Below, in pieces: positions 53,101-61,609 of a DNA stretch of 64,000 nucleotides; position 1 is the stretch's first letter, and each line of letters opens with the position of its first letter. Under the pieces are notes generated by a model. The model was not told the origin of the DNA. It saw only the letters and a program-made list of their open reading frames with translations, and searched no databases. Source of the stretch: JACNKJ01 sp964344565 (GTDB lineage Bacteria; Krumholzibacteriota; Krumholzibacteriia; JACNKJ01); assembly GCA_964344565.1 (NCBI GenBank), contig CAYFNT010000003.1, positions 174,908 to 238,907 of the forward strand, given 5' to 3'. A program made the position numbers and the translations under genes.

Positions 53101-53367
53101 GAGGTGACCCTGAAAAGCGGATTGACCCTCGGTTTCGTACTGAAGGTTCACCGTGGCCTGGGCGTAGCGATAGGCGTCCTGATAGGACGGCGCGTAGGCG
53201 TTGACGGCGATGTCGCGGTATCGGTAGGTCGCATCGGGCCAGGTGGTGACGCCGTTCATGGGCTCGAGGGGAACGGTCTCCCCCCCCGCGAGCAAGGTCG
53301 TCGCCAGGAGCATCATCAACGCGAACCTGAACTGCGATTCTCGACCTGGAACTGGTCGCCGTCTCAT
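50161..53367 (-). CDS. Secreted GH5-type (mannanase-like) glycoside hydrolase with dockerin-like, cohesin-like and CTD modules
   Basis: 1068 residues. Signal peptide (~1-28). Residues ~40-260 are an N-terminal domain with YRYAQATVNLQYETEG and GHLSAAGLKPNFAYQMKLVG. The GH5 barrel (~265-620) keeps the acid/base Glu in FAWELANEPRC and the nucleophile Glu in KPVILEEFGKHQPF, as in GH5_7 beta-mannanases. The C-terminal half has an FN3-like segment (~640-740), a dockerin-like double Asp loop (~775-850, LVNLSDVTFLGASYG and IDFDDLMIFSLNY), a cohesin-like sandwich (~860-975) and a CTD ending GKLVLLK. Substrate inferred, not shown. It is last of a three-gene operon with 53381-57438. Confidence 0.9.
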   Translation of the reverse strand: MRRRPVPGRESQFRFALMMLLATTLLAGGETVPLEPMNGVTTWPDATYRYRDIAVNAYAPSYQDAYRYAQATVNLQYETEGQSAFQGHLSAAGLKPNFAYQMKLVGKPSGIWGVDGDDAANEAIGFAGRWWRVQPNPGNADDADYLAHHDDPDYIYEGYLLYDFFLTDRWGDAEMDFALDSSFHVLWWEHQRTPQVCDSPVKYRTVTGAATDEAYNFDLTPTEVGVYAEIERLCYGETVMSEMNYRCRFILTEESFHQSGGPANPMWASRSGLHFRREDGDFFYAGTNTYYLMVYAADLGLRHYVDEVLEETKAMGLNVLRTWAFNDGASQWNALQTAPGIYDEQVFQGLDYVVARAGELDLQLILPFVNNWDDYGGMNQYVTWSGTASSHDHFYTDANCRSWYQNHIATVLNRVNSLTGVVYKDDPCIFAWELANEPRCQSDGSGDTLQEWIETMSAYVKSLDSDHMVTTGSEGFYGPTGPAHNPLGWMSGQGVDYIRNHQPSTIDFGCFHAWPDHWGIGYAASMAWAGDHIDDSETLLGKPVILEEFGKHQPFSTRDLYYQGWYDEFFTGASAGSAAGGSNFWILYHDDYPDYDGFGVYYPDDASTVAIIETESRRIRDLSTPVPSEGYWASAMACDTLDFILETVGDPPPGPVGTLDAQPGNAQITVTWIDPVDADLDGVEIWRALWHDGTGASVYPEYDDIPGNVIPLRPGSRAAAAGSGEWSLAGDLPPGSESLTDAASARGIYFYEAFAYDLAGQFGDGAAENAAACGYILGDVASPSGLVNLSDVTFLGASYGLLDGEDGYNSEVDVGPTDDDSGQGLPLTDDSIDFDDLMIFSLNYDSGGVPRPSAPASEGAPRLAWRKGEEGWWCLNLIHPGQGIKGLRIEGEFSPRELSPGDLLARSGPHFLRNASRSGADLGMALLGEGHALLESGELLRLRLPESADPRLGRISARDVLNRPMDLTLISEEIPPAAFRMGAPHPNPFNSRCSVIVELPEDGRLRCEILDLRGRLVAVACEGIYPRGRHRIVLDLSEVGAAEAASGIYLYRIHYGGQSLGGKLVLLK

Positions 53368-53380
53368 GTCTCTCCTCGTA

Positions 53381-54178
53381 TCACCTCAGCAGCAGCACCC
53401 GACACGTCCTACTTTCGCCGGTCGCGCAGTGAAGGCGGAGCAGGTATAGCCCCGTGGGAAGCTCCCGGCCCGCATCATCGATTCCCCGCCAGGAGAGCTG
53501 CGAAGTGCGGGTATCAAGGATGCCGCTCCAGAGGCGGTGCAGGCGCCGACCGTCCACGTCGAACAGTTCCAGCAGGGCCGGACCGGGAGGACCGCTCAAC
53601 TCGATCCGCAGCGTGGGATTGCAGGGGTTCGGATGCACCCGCAAGGCGAGTGCATTGCTCTGCGCTTCCTCCACCGATACGGCCTCGTCCACACGCACCA
53701 GGGCGGAACCGAGTGTCACGTTCTCGATGAGGACGGCGTCGGGCGCGTAGAGGCGCACGTCGATGGATTCGACCAGGCTCGATCCCGAAGCCGCGCCGGT
53801 GAAGGTCCAGCGGAAGAGCTCTCCCGGACCCGTCCCCCAGCAATCGGAGCCGAGAATGGCCACGCCTCCGTACCACTCGGAAGAAGAGGTCAGGACGAAG
53901 TCCGGAAAGAGATCGCAACCGGTGGCAGTAAATCGATCTCCAGGCACTCCGTCCTGACTGGTCAACACATCCGGATCGAAGCTCGTCCAGAGTTCGATGG
54001 TTCTGAAGTCGAGCGCCTCATCCAGAAGAATGGCGAGCTGACCCGTGTCGCCGGGGGCGATGGCCTGGTACTCGGGGAAGTAGCGCAGGCGCACTTCCGC
54101 GTTGGCGACCAGGGAAAGCAGGATCGCCGTCAGCAAGACTCCTCGAACGGTCAGAGAGGCGAGGCGCGCAGGATCCAT
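53381..54178 (-). CDS. Secreted cohesin-like domain protein with CTD
   Basis: 265 residues. Signal peptide (~1-27), a single beta-sandwich (~30-160) with cohesin-like features: a starting strand YQAIAPGDTGQLAILLDEAL, LWTSFDPDVLTSQDG, then WYGGVAILGSDCWGTGPGELFRWTFTG. A CTD follows (~180-265, LRVHPNPCNPTLRIEL, FDVDGRRL, LPTGLYLLRLH, ending CRVLLLR). It sits between two genes that carry dockerin-like modules, separated by 13 and 23 bases, so a cohesin-dockerin partnership is plausible but not proven. The cohesin assignment is from pattern and context. One Cys pair (SDCW, TGCDLF) may be a disulfide. Confidence 0.75.
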   Translation of the reverse strand: MDPARLASLTVRGVLLTAILLSLVANAEVRLRYFPEYQAIAPGDTGQLAILLDEALDFRTIELWTSFDPDVLTSQDGVPGDRFTATGCDLFPDFVLTSSSEWYGGVAILGSDCWGTGPGELFRWTFTGAASGSSLVESIDVRLYAPDAVLIENVTLGSALVRVDEAVSVEEAQSNALALRVHPNPCNPTLRIELSGPPGPALLELFDVDGRRLHRLWSGILDTRTSQLSWRGIDDAGRELPTGLYLLRLHCATGESRTCRVLLLR

Positions 54179-54201
54179 TTCGTCTCCCTTTCGATTCTTC
54201 C

Positions 54202-57200
54202 CTACTTCAACAGGACCAGCTTGCGCATCTCCAGATGCGGTCCGGCCTCGAGACGCAGATAGTAGATTCCCGAACTCAATCCCTCGCCCGCATCATCTCG
54301 CCCCGTCCAGACGATACGATGGAATCCGGCCGGCATCCTCCCCTCGTGGATGAGCGCCACCCGCCGCCCGTCGGCGCTGAAGATCTCCGCGCGCACGAGC
54401 TCCGCCTCGGGAAGTTCGAGCCGGAACTCCGTCTTCGGATTGAAGGGATTCGGGAAGTTCCGCGTCAGCCCGAACCGCCTGGGCAGTTCGTCGACGCCGG
54501 TGGCCTCCATCTGGATTTCCAAGGCGCGGTTGAGTCCGCTCCGAGCGTAGAGGGAAGGCGGATCCAGTTCCGCCGCTTCGCTGAGCGCCACCGAGAGCAG
54601 CTCCCCGCTGCCCTGGATGGTCAATCCCTCGCCCAGGAGGGCGAATCCGGTATCCAGACCGGAGGACTCGATGTTCTCCAGGAAAACCGGTCCGACCTGT
54701 TCGCCGAGCAGAGGGCCCATCTCCACCGTGACCGGAAGGCCATCGGCGGTCTCGCTCCAGATGCGCATGCCCTTGAGGCTCTGGCAGGGCTCGACGAGCA
54801 CCAATAGATAGCGGTCTCCCGCCGTGCGTCTCCACTCGAGATGAACATGCACGGTCCCCTCCGGCACGATCGGCCGGGGCGCCACCACGCCGTAGTTGAG
54901 CGACAGTATCATCAGATCCTCGAAATCCACCTCGAGATCGGTATCGGGAATGCCCGTGCCGCTGGAGTCGTCGCTGGGGCCAACGTCCATCTCGTCCATG
55001 TAGCCGCCGTCCCCGTAGCCGAGGCCGTAGCTGCTGCCGAGAACGGTCACGTCCGCGAGGGTCACGAGCCCGTCGTAGTTACCGTAGACTCCGTCGCTCA
55101 CATCGGCGAGCCAGTAGTTCGTGGCCAGGGCCTGATTGTCGGATCGTGGGCCGTAGTTGCCCGCGGCGTCCTTGCCGAAGATCTCGTAGAAATAGACGCC
55201 CCGGGGAACGAGATCGTCCAGGAGCGCTTCGAGCCCCGGCGCAACGCTGCCCGCGAGGGTCCAATCGGCGCTGGCCTCCGCCGCGGCGCGATCCGCGGGT
55301 CGAGGAGGAAGGTAGGATGAAGGATCGTCGTCGTAATAAGGATAGGCCGATCCGCCTCCTCCGCCCCCCTGCCAAATCGCGCGCCAGATCTCAAGTTCCG
55401 CGAGATCCCCGTCGGCCGGGTCGGTCCAGCTCAGGGCCACCTGCTCATGGGCCGGTTCGGCCACGAAGGCGCTGGCCGCCCCCGGGCCCGTGCCGTCCAA
55501 GGTGATGTCGTCGCTCAGGGGGCCGAGCTTGTTTCCCGCCTCGTCCCTGAACTCGCCGCTTACCGTTTTCAGCCCATCGCCCCCATCGAGGGCCCAGGCA
55601 TGGGAAGCGCCGTAGGCCAACCAATCCTCTTCCGGGCCGCCCCATCCGCCGCTGTTGCTGAAGCGCATCTGGGCAGCGCCGGAGACGCTGCTGTGAAGGA
55701 TCACGTCGACCTCGGTGCAGTAGATCTCGTCATTGTTGATGACGAAGCTGCCCGTTGGAGCCTGGGTGTCGAGAATGGTACTCGCGTCGGGAGGCGAACC
55801 GGGAGCGCCTTCGTTGTTGCCCACCACATCCACGGCGACGGTGTAGAAGCCGTACTCTCCGTCGGCTCCTGCCGTGAAGGAGATCGGACTCGAGCCGTAG
55901 CTGCCGTAGGACGAATAGGATCCGCCCTCGTAGTTATAGAACAGGACCACCCCGGCCACGCCGCTCCCTCCATCGCTGGCCGTGTAGGCCACGTCGAAGG
56001 TCGCCGCGGTCTGGTAGGCGGGCAGGGCATCCACGTTGGACGCCGGAGGCGTGGCGTCCTGGGTCGAGGACTCGCTCGCGGACCAATCCGATTCGTTCTC
56101 TTCCGCGTCGCGGCTCATGACCCGATAGAAATAGTCTTCGCCGTCGTCGAGACCGGTGAAGAGATGATTGAGAGAGGAGGTCCACCCGGAATTGCCATGC
56201 AGCACGGAGAAATCACTCGTGGTACCGCACTCCGCGTAGTAGTCCACCGCACCGCTGCCGCTCTCGTCGCTCCAGTAGATCGTGTTGCTGGTTCCGGCCG
56301 TGAAGGGCGGCTCCGCGGAGATGTCGGGAGGATCGGGAGCCGCGCAGTCCACCGTTATGTCGACGCTGTCGCCGAAGTAAACGGCGATGTCGTCGTTGTC
56401 CAGGTCCCGGAAGATCACCGTGTCCAGGTAGACCGTGGCGAAGCCGTCCGAGATCCCCTCGAGCTCGATACTGAAGAGATCTTCGGCCGTAACGATTCCC
56501 GTGGTCGCGCCGAGGATGGCGTAGTCGATGGTGAAGTCGTTGTCGCCGTTCTCAAGGATCTCCGTATGCACGGTGGAGCCGCCCGGCAAGGTGTGGATGG
56601 TGATGTCGGACTCGTCGAAATCCACCGACGCACCGGCGATGATCCTGGCGGAGTAGCCCTTGAGGGGAGTCGTCTCCGAGTCGGGGGTGTAGGCGAAGGC
56701 CACGCTGGACAGATCGCCGCAACCGATGCTCTGTGGCTGCGGGGTGCCGGGCGCGAGCACGGCCACGCTCCTCGGAGTGAATCTCAGGACCCCGTCGGGA
56801 TTGCTTCCCGAGAAGTCCGCCACCTCGAAACCGATGGAGGTCAACTCGGCGAGGTCCTGGGTGTTGATGGCGTAGATGCCACCGTCCGGCCAGGATTGCC
56901 CTCCGCCCGTATGCGGGATCTTGTTGTCGACGATATTCCAGGCCTCGGCAGCGGCGAAGTCGAGCATGAGCACGGCCGATCCTCCGGGGGGCACCGACAC
57001 CCAGGGTCCCGCCCAGAAGGTATCGTTGCTGGGATCGCTCGGCGGGTTACCGCTCGCCCCCGTGAAGCCCGTGTTGATGAAGAGATGCACGTCCATGCTG
57101 GCGTCATCGAGGTTTTTCACGAGAAGCGAGTAGCCCGAGAAGTTGAGGAAGTCCGCGTTGTGGGTCCCGCCGTTCTGTCCGTAGAAGTTCTCGACCTCGT

Positions 57201-57438
57201 AGTCGTCCTTGACCAGTAACTTGTCCGCATCCAGCCCCGTGAATGCAAAATCCACGGACACACCGCCCACATCGCTGCGGGTGAAGCTTCCGTTTCCGTA
57301 GCCGGAAGAGAACTCTCCATGATTCAGGAGCTGGTTTTGCGGAATGGTAAAGGTGCCGGCTCGCGTCTCGCCTGCCGAGAACACCATGAGGGCGAGTACG
57401 AACGATAGGCTCCCGACAATGAGTCTGCTTCGAATCAT
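54202..57438 (-). CDS. Large secreted multidomain beta-sandwich protein with dockerin-like and CTD modules
   Basis: 1078 residues from ATG 57438 (GGGAGG ribosome site). Signal peptide (~1-27). Residues ~30-250 form a carbohydrate-binding-like or surface sandwich; FN3-like and Ig-like domains follow (~370-660). The last ~400 residues are homologous to the GH5 protein: WTDPADGDLAELEIWRAIWQ, RGVYFYEIFGKDAAGNYG, dockerin-like LVTLADVTVLGSSYG and VDFEDLMILSLNYG, a cohesin-like domain (MRIWSETADGLPVTVEMG, GFALLGEGLTIQGSGELLSV) and a CTD ending RKLVLLK. No catalytic motif recognised. First gene of the operon with the cohesin-like and GH5 genes. Role inferred: polysaccharide binding or scaffold. Confidence 0.87.
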   Translation of the reverse strand: MIRSRLIVGSLSFVLALMVFSAGETRAGTFTIPQNQLLNHGEFSSGYGNGSFTRSDVGGVSVDFAFTGLDADKLLVKDDYEVENFYGQNGGTHNADFLNFSGYSLLVKNLDDASMDVHLFINTGFTGASGNPPSDPSNDTFWAGPWVSVPPGGSAVLMLDFAAAEAWNIVDNKIPHTGGGQSWPDGGIYAINTQDLAELTSIGFEVADFSGSNPDGVLRFTPRSVAVLAPGTPQPQSIGCGDLSSVAFAYTPDSETTPLKGYSARIIAGASVDFDESDITIHTLPGGSTVHTEILENGDNDFTIDYAILGATTGIVTAEDLFSIELEGISDGFATVYLDTVIFRDLDNDDIAVYFGDSVDITVDCAAPDPPDISAEPPFTAGTSNTIYWSDESGSGAVDYYAECGTTSDFSVLHGNSGWTSSLNHLFTGLDDGEDYFYRVMSRDAEENESDWSASESSTQDATPPASNVDALPAYQTAATFDVAYTASDGGSGVAGVVLFYNYEGGSYSSYGSYGSSPISFTAGADGEYGFYTVAVDVVGNNEGAPGSPPDASTILDTQAPTGSFVINNDEIYCTEVDVILHSSVSGAAQMRFSNSGGWGGPEEDWLAYGASHAWALDGGDGLKTVSGEFRDEAGNKLGPLSDDITLDGTGPGAASAFVAEPAHEQVALSWTDPADGDLAELEIWRAIWQGGGGGGSAYPYYDDDPSSYLPPRPADRAAAEASADWTLAGSVAPGLEALLDDLVPRGVYFYEIFGKDAAGNYGPRSDNQALATNYWLADVSDGVYGNYDGLVTLADVTVLGSSYGLGYGDGGYMDEMDVGPSDDSSGTGIPDTDLEVDFEDLMILSLNYGVVAPRPIVPEGTVHVHLEWRRTAGDRYLLVLVEPCQSLKGMRIWSETADGLPVTVEMGPLLGEQVGPVFLENIESSGLDTGFALLGEGLTIQGSGELLSVALSEAAELDPPSLYARSGLNRALEIQMEATGVDELPRRFGLTRNFPNPFNPKTEFRLELPEAELVRAEIFSADGRRVALIHEGRMPAGFHRIVWTGRDDAGEGLSSGIYYLRLEAGPHLEMRKLVLLK

Positions 57439-57548
57439 CGCATCCTCCCATTTCTTCGCTGCGCAGTGCCGCAATGGGCCTGCTTGGTGTCGCTCCCCTC
57501 GGGGGAACCGGCTTCGCCGAATCGCCAGGGAGGCAATCGGGTCGATCC

Positions 57549-58097
57549 CTATTCAGTTTTGGTCGACCCCGTTATTCTCACCTTGATTCCGATGGGTTCC
57601 TTCGGATCTCTCTCCAGGGCCCGGCCCTCGATCACCAGGTGGAACTCGGAATTTCCTGGAAGGTCCTCTCCTCTCAGTTTCGTGATTCGCTCATCGAAGC
57701 GCGTCTCGCACACCACTTCCCCCTCAGGGTCGAGTAGGCGACAGGTCCACTCCCTCTCCTCCATCCAGAATCTGCTGGGCGAGGCAGGGTGGACCGTCAG
57801 ATCCAAACTCCAATCGGGAGTGTTGCTGAGGACCTGCATGGGAAAGGGAATCGTCCTCCAGAACCCGGTTTCGTCCGGCTGTCCCAGGTACATGGACATG
57901 TCGGTGGGGATGACTACGATCTCGCCCTTGATCTTCAGTCTTACCTGGGTGACATCGTCGATATCGAGCTGGGCGAAGGCCGGAGTCAACAGAAGCGCGG
58001 AAATGAGCGAGACAAAGAAGATTCCAGGGAGGCTTCGACGGCTGTGAGCTGGCTCCGGACGCACGATCTTCCGGGAGATGCAACTAGCGAGTTTCAT
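57549..58097 (-). CDS. Small secreted beta-sandwich protein of the secretin/chaperone locus
   Basis: 182 residues from ATG 58097 (AAAGGAG ribosome site). A long basic N-terminus (KLASCISRKIVRPEPAHSRR) precedes the hydrophobic core LPGIFFVSLISALLLTPAFA, an atypical but plausible signal peptide. The mature part is beta-rich: VRLKIKGEIVVIPTDMSMYLG, VLSNTPDWSLDLTVHPA, EWTCRLLDPEGEVVCETRF. The N[ST]xxW motif recurs in the 61610-62632 protein. The last residues are STKTE. Function unknown; a minor subunit or tip protein of the adjacent secretin/chaperone system is inferred from position. Confidence 0.75.
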   Translation of the reverse strand: MKLASCISRKIVRPEPAHSRRSLPGIFFVSLISALLLTPAFAQLDIDDVTQVRLKIKGEIVVIPTDMSMYLGQPDETGFWRTIPFPMQVLSNTPDWSLDLTVHPASPSRFWMEEREWTCRLLDPEGEVVCETRFDERITKLRGEDLPGNSEFHLVIEGRALERDPKEPIGIKVRITGSTKTE

Positions 58098-58140
58098 GGT
58101 TCTCCTTTTCACCCCATCCCAAACTCTTCATTCTCGTTGC

Positions 58141-58155
58141 GGGAGCATCGCTCCC
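58141..58155 (-). terminator. Hairpin between the secretin and 57549 genes
   Basis: Perfect 6-bp stem GGGAGC/GCTCCC with a 3-base loop and no T run; possible RNA stabiliser or weak terminator. Confidence 0.4.
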
Positions 58156-58199
58156 TCTGCCTATTCAGTTTCCTCGGAACCCTTCGGGTCCCGTTTGAG

Positions 58200-59825
58200 C
58201 TACAGCGCATCGAACAAGGCCGGATCGATCAGGATGTGAGGCGTGATCAGGATGACCACCTCGAGTTCAGACTTCTCCGTGGTGGTGTGGCTGAAAAGCA
58301 GATCGCCGAGCAGGGGAATGTCCTTGAGATAGGGAATCCCGTTTTTCTGTTTCAGCGTGTTTTCCAGGACGAGACCGCCGATGCCCAGGGTCTCGCCGTT
58401 GGGAATCCTGATCCTGCTCTCCACCGATCGAACGTTGGTCACGGGCAGATCTGTCACGCCCGTTCCCGTGACGTCGCTCACCGAGGCGTCGATCTGAACG
58501 TCGATTTCGCCGGAACTTCCCAGGTAGGGCGTGATCCCCAGGGTGATGCCCGTGGTGATCTTCTCGAGGCTCACGTAGGAGTAGTTCACGTTGCCCTGAA
58601 CGAGCGAATAGTAGGCTTCGCGACCGATCTGTATCCGCGCCTTCTTCCCCTCGCTGGTGGCGATCCGGGGATTGGCCTTTATCTGAGCCTTTCCGCTGAC
58701 GGCCAGCAGGCGAAGGGTGGTGGAAAGATCGAAGATCGCCCCGCCGCTCGATTCGCCCAGGTGGGTGAGGTTCCCCACGAAGGACGAATCGCTCAGCGAA
58801 GGCATCAGCTTCGAAATCCGAAGCGATGCGTTGTTTCGCGTTCCGGTCCAGTCCCAATCGAGGCCGACCACGCGCCTCGCGTCGGAGTTCATCTCGACGA
58901 CCATGGCCTCGATCATGATCTGAGGCTTGGGCTGGTCTATGCGGGACAGGTGCCGCAGAAAACCGTCGATGATGCTTCGCGGCGCCGTGATGACCAGGGA
59001 ATTGCTGCTGTCGTCGAAATGCAAGTAGTTCAAGTAGTACTCCGAGAGAAGAGGCCTCAGGGAACTGGTGTTCAGGTACTCCAGGCTCACCCTCTCGCTC
59101 TCGGCGATCAGCGGGAATATCGGACTGTCGGGCTCCGGCACGCCCACGATGTAGTAGTCGCCGAGCCATCCGTAGGAGAAGCCCAGGGGCGTGAGGAGCT
59201 TGTCCAAACACCGCTCCAGGGGCTCGTCGATGAACTCCGCCGTGACGTATCCACGCACCCTGGGACCCGGCACGATGTTGATGCCCGTCTGCGCGGCAAG
59301 ATCGGTGAGGGCCTGACGGATGTCGGTCTCGTAGAAAACGTTCGAGATGAGCGGCCCGGCCTTGTCGTCGCCATTGGAGTTTCCGATCGAGGCGACCCTC
59401 AGGGATTCTTCGTCGGTGGACCGGCTCGCCATGCCCGCTTCGGCCTCCGCCTCCCACTCAGACAGATACTCGAATCTCGCACTTGCCCTGGGGAAGTAGC
59501 GATGGAGCAGCGAGAAGCAGCGAGCGGCCTTCTCGTACTCGTCCAGCTGGACATTCGCCTTGCCCAGTTCGAAGAGCACCTCGTCCATGCGATAATAGGA
59601 GTACTGCTTCCGACCCACTTCCCTCAGGAGTTCGGCTGCCCGAGCGAACTCGCCCGCCTGCCAGAGCGACTCAACGTCAAGGAGCACGGTATCCACCACA
59701 TCGATGGGAGCCGTATCCGGGACCTGCTCGATGATGGGTGGCGGGGAAGTGCAGGACAGGAGCCCAAGCAGAAGCAGGAACCCCATACTCCGGAAACGCG
59801 AAAACCAATCTGACGCATGACTCAT
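58200..59825 (-). CDS. Secretin (outer-membrane channel), lipoprotein type
   Basis: 541 residues. N-terminal signal ends in LGLLSC, a lipobox, so it is self-piloted as a lipoprotein. Residues ~40-125 form TPR-like helices (LWQAGEFARAAELLREVG, LDEYEKAARCFSLLHRYFP). Then an STN/secretin N0-like domain (~160-230, ISNVFYETDIRQALTDLAAQTGINIVPG), an N1-like domain (~245-300) and the secretin barrel (~330-537, PQIMIEAMVVEMNS, KANPRIATSEGKKARI, IPNGETLGIGGLVLEN, IPYLKDIPLLGDLLFS, LEVVILITPHIL). No other type II, type III or type IV pilus gene is in the window. After its amber stop, 12 further sense codons precede another stop. Confidence 0.92.
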   Translation of the reverse strand: MSHASDWFSRFRSMGFLLLLGLLSCTSPPPIIEQVPDTAPIDVVDTVLLDVESLWQAGEFARAAELLREVGRKQYSYYRMDEVLFELGKANVQLDEYEKAARCFSLLHRYFPRASARFEYLSEWEAEAEAGMASRSTDEESLRVASIGNSNGDDKAGPLISNVFYETDIRQALTDLAAQTGINIVPGPRVRGYVTAEFIDEPLERCLDKLLTPLGFSYGWLGDYYIVGVPEPDSPIFPLIAESERVSLEYLNTSSLRPLLSEYYLNYLHFDDSSNSLVITAPRSIIDGFLRHLSRIDQPKPQIMIEAMVVEMNSDARRVVGLDWDWTGTRNNASLRISKLMPSLSDSSFVGNLTHLGESSGGAIFDLSTTLRLLAVSGKAQIKANPRIATSEGKKARIQIGREAYYSLVQGNVNYSYVSLEKITTGITLGITPYLGSSGEIDVQIDASVSDVTGTGVTDLPVTNVRSVESRIRIPNGETLGIGGLVLENTLKQKNGIPYLKDIPLLGDLLFSHTTTEKSELEVVILITPHILIDPALFDAL

Positions 59826-59880
59826 GACGACGCTCTTTCTGCTTCGGTCACTCCTCGAGTCCGGCGACCTCTTCCGCGCG

Positions 59881-61512
59881 CTAGCTTCCGCTCATGCTGA
59901 AGGTGCTCTCGAAGTGCACCTCGCTCGACTCCGTGGACAGCGGCATGCCGCTCTTCTTGTCCACGTCCGAAAAGATCGCCTTGATTCTGTGCTCCCCGGC
60001 GTTCACCGGCGGCACGTCCATTCTGAGAATCCGCTCGGCGCCCGGCACGATGAGCACGGGCCTCACGGATCCGAGTTCCACGTAGGCCACCTGCTTGCCA
60101 CGCACCTGTTCGAGGACCATGCGGCCCTTCACCCGCGCGACCTTCCCCCCCGTGTTCCTGATGGTCACCACCGCGGCACTTGGGTTCGCCTCGGGCTTGC
60201 TCCGCACGAGCACGGGCGCGGACACGCGCAGTTCGGCGGGCGGAGTGTCCCTGTCGGCCGCCACGATGAGCACCCCGCGCTCGCAGCCGATGGGTTCGTC
60301 CTCTCCCGGCTTCTTTGCGCTACCGGTCAGCTTCAAGGCCTGGATCAGGCTCTGCCCGGGCGGACAGTCGCGGGGAACCGTGACCTGCGCCACCACCGTG
60401 GTGGCCCTTTTCGCCCCCACAAGCACCTGCTTTTTGCGCAGGGAAACCCAGGCTGAATTCTCGTTCTGCCGAGCCGGTTCGTCGAAGAAGGTCAGGAAGC
60501 CGTTGGATTCCACCCGCACTCCGGACACGGCCAGATCAACCTTGGCTTCGTATTCGGATCGATTCTGAATCCGCACAGGAATGGAACGAGTGCCGCCTCG
60601 CGCCGTCTCGACCTCCACGAGCACGGGCTCCACCCAGAGGTCGAGATCCTGGGAGCGCTGGCTGGTCAGCAGGCCCGCGGTGGCGCCTCCCTCGGAGCTC
60701 ACCAATAGGTCGAACTCGCCGTTGAGGTGCCGGGTGTTGTTGACGACGAGGCGAACCGAAGTCCGATAGTCGTCCGGAGGCAGGGATGAAACGAGGGGAC
60801 AGCGGAAGGACACCTTGCTGCCGGCCAGCACCGTCACGGGCACTCCTGTTTCCGACATGGGCACTTCGCATCGAACGGGAAAGATGCCCGCGGCGCCGTA
60901 GAGGACCACATCGCCCCGAATGGACGTGGAGATCTCCCCGACGTTGTCGACATCGAAGACGAGGTGCTCGGACTGGGCATCGTAGTTCAGATCCACGATG
61001 TCGATCTGTTCCCTGTTCCGTGCGGGAGCCACGGCGATGATCTGCACGTCGATGGCGGGCTTGATCTGCACGTAGACCTGGGACGAGGACGGCTCGGGCA
61101 CGTGTGCGATTCGCACGTAGGCGTAGTACTCGCCGGCCGCATCGGGAGGGAAATTCACGGAAATCGGCAGGCTGACGCCCCTTCTGGCCGCCACCGTGAT
61201 GGTGCTCGGCACGTCGATCCAACTGGCGCAGGATCGAATGCCCTCGCCTACCTGGACCTGCTGTTTCGCGCCGGTCACGTAAATCTGTGTCATATCCAGG
61301 ATGGTGAGTTCGAACTCCGAATCCCTCTCCATGAGCGGAGTCTGGATATGCACCTGATCGACGGCACTCGTGCCCGGTCGTCCATTCAGGACGATCTTGA
61401 TGGGCGACACCCCGAAGCCCTGCCTCGCGGCGTCCCGATCGTTGCGAGCCTGACCCAGGGCGCACTGCGCCGCCAGAATCGACACCAAAACAGCGACAAT
61501 TGATGCTTTCAC
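59881..61512 (-). CDS. Secreted multidomain PapD/DUF916-like chaperone protein
   Basis: 543 residues, GTG start at 61512. Signal peptide MKASIVAVLVSILAAQCALG. Tandem Ig-like domains; the first resembles pilus chaperones or DUF916 proteins: FGVSPIKIVLNGRPG, SEFELTILDMTQIYV, CASWIDVPSTITVAARRGVSLPISVNFPPDAAGEYYAYVRI. Further Ig/CARDB-like domains follow (~180-290, ~290-400, ~415-540) with repeated PVRIQNRSEY and VTIRNTGGKVARVKG. It is much larger than PapD (~240), with four domains instead of two. It lies directly upstream (in transcription) of the secretin by 55 bases. Inferred role: periplasmic chaperone for the small subunits before export through the secretin. Confidence 0.72.
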   Translation of the reverse strand: MKASIVAVLVSILAAQCALGQARNDRDAARQGFGVSPIKIVLNGRPGTSAVDQVHIQTPLMERDSEFELTILDMTQIYVTGAKQQVQVGEGIRSCASWIDVPSTITVAARRGVSLPISVNFPPDAAGEYYAYVRIAHVPEPSSSQVYVQIKPAIDVQIIAVAPARNREQIDIVDLNYDAQSEHLVFDVDNVGEISTSIRGDVVLYGAAGIFPVRCEVPMSETGVPVTVLAGSKVSFRCPLVSSLPPDDYRTSVRLVVNNTRHLNGEFDLLVSSEGGATAGLLTSQRSQDLDLWVEPVLVEVETARGGTRSIPVRIQNRSEYEAKVDLAVSGVRVESNGFLTFFDEPARQNENSAWVSLRKKQVLVGAKRATTVVAQVTVPRDCPPGQSLIQALKLTGSAKKPGEDEPIGCERGVLIVAADRDTPPAELRVSAPVLVRSKPEANPSAAVVTIRNTGGKVARVKGRMVLEQVRGKQVAYVELGSVRPVLIVPGAERILRMDVPPVNAGEHRIKAIFSDVDKKSGMPLSTESSEVHFESTFSMSGS

Positions 61513-61609
61513 GGCAGACCTACCTCGACTCTCGATGGAAGGAGCGACGGCCTGGTGGCCCTCGACCTCGTCTAGAATCTCTCTCCGAGGAGACCGCTCC
61601 CTCCCTGGA

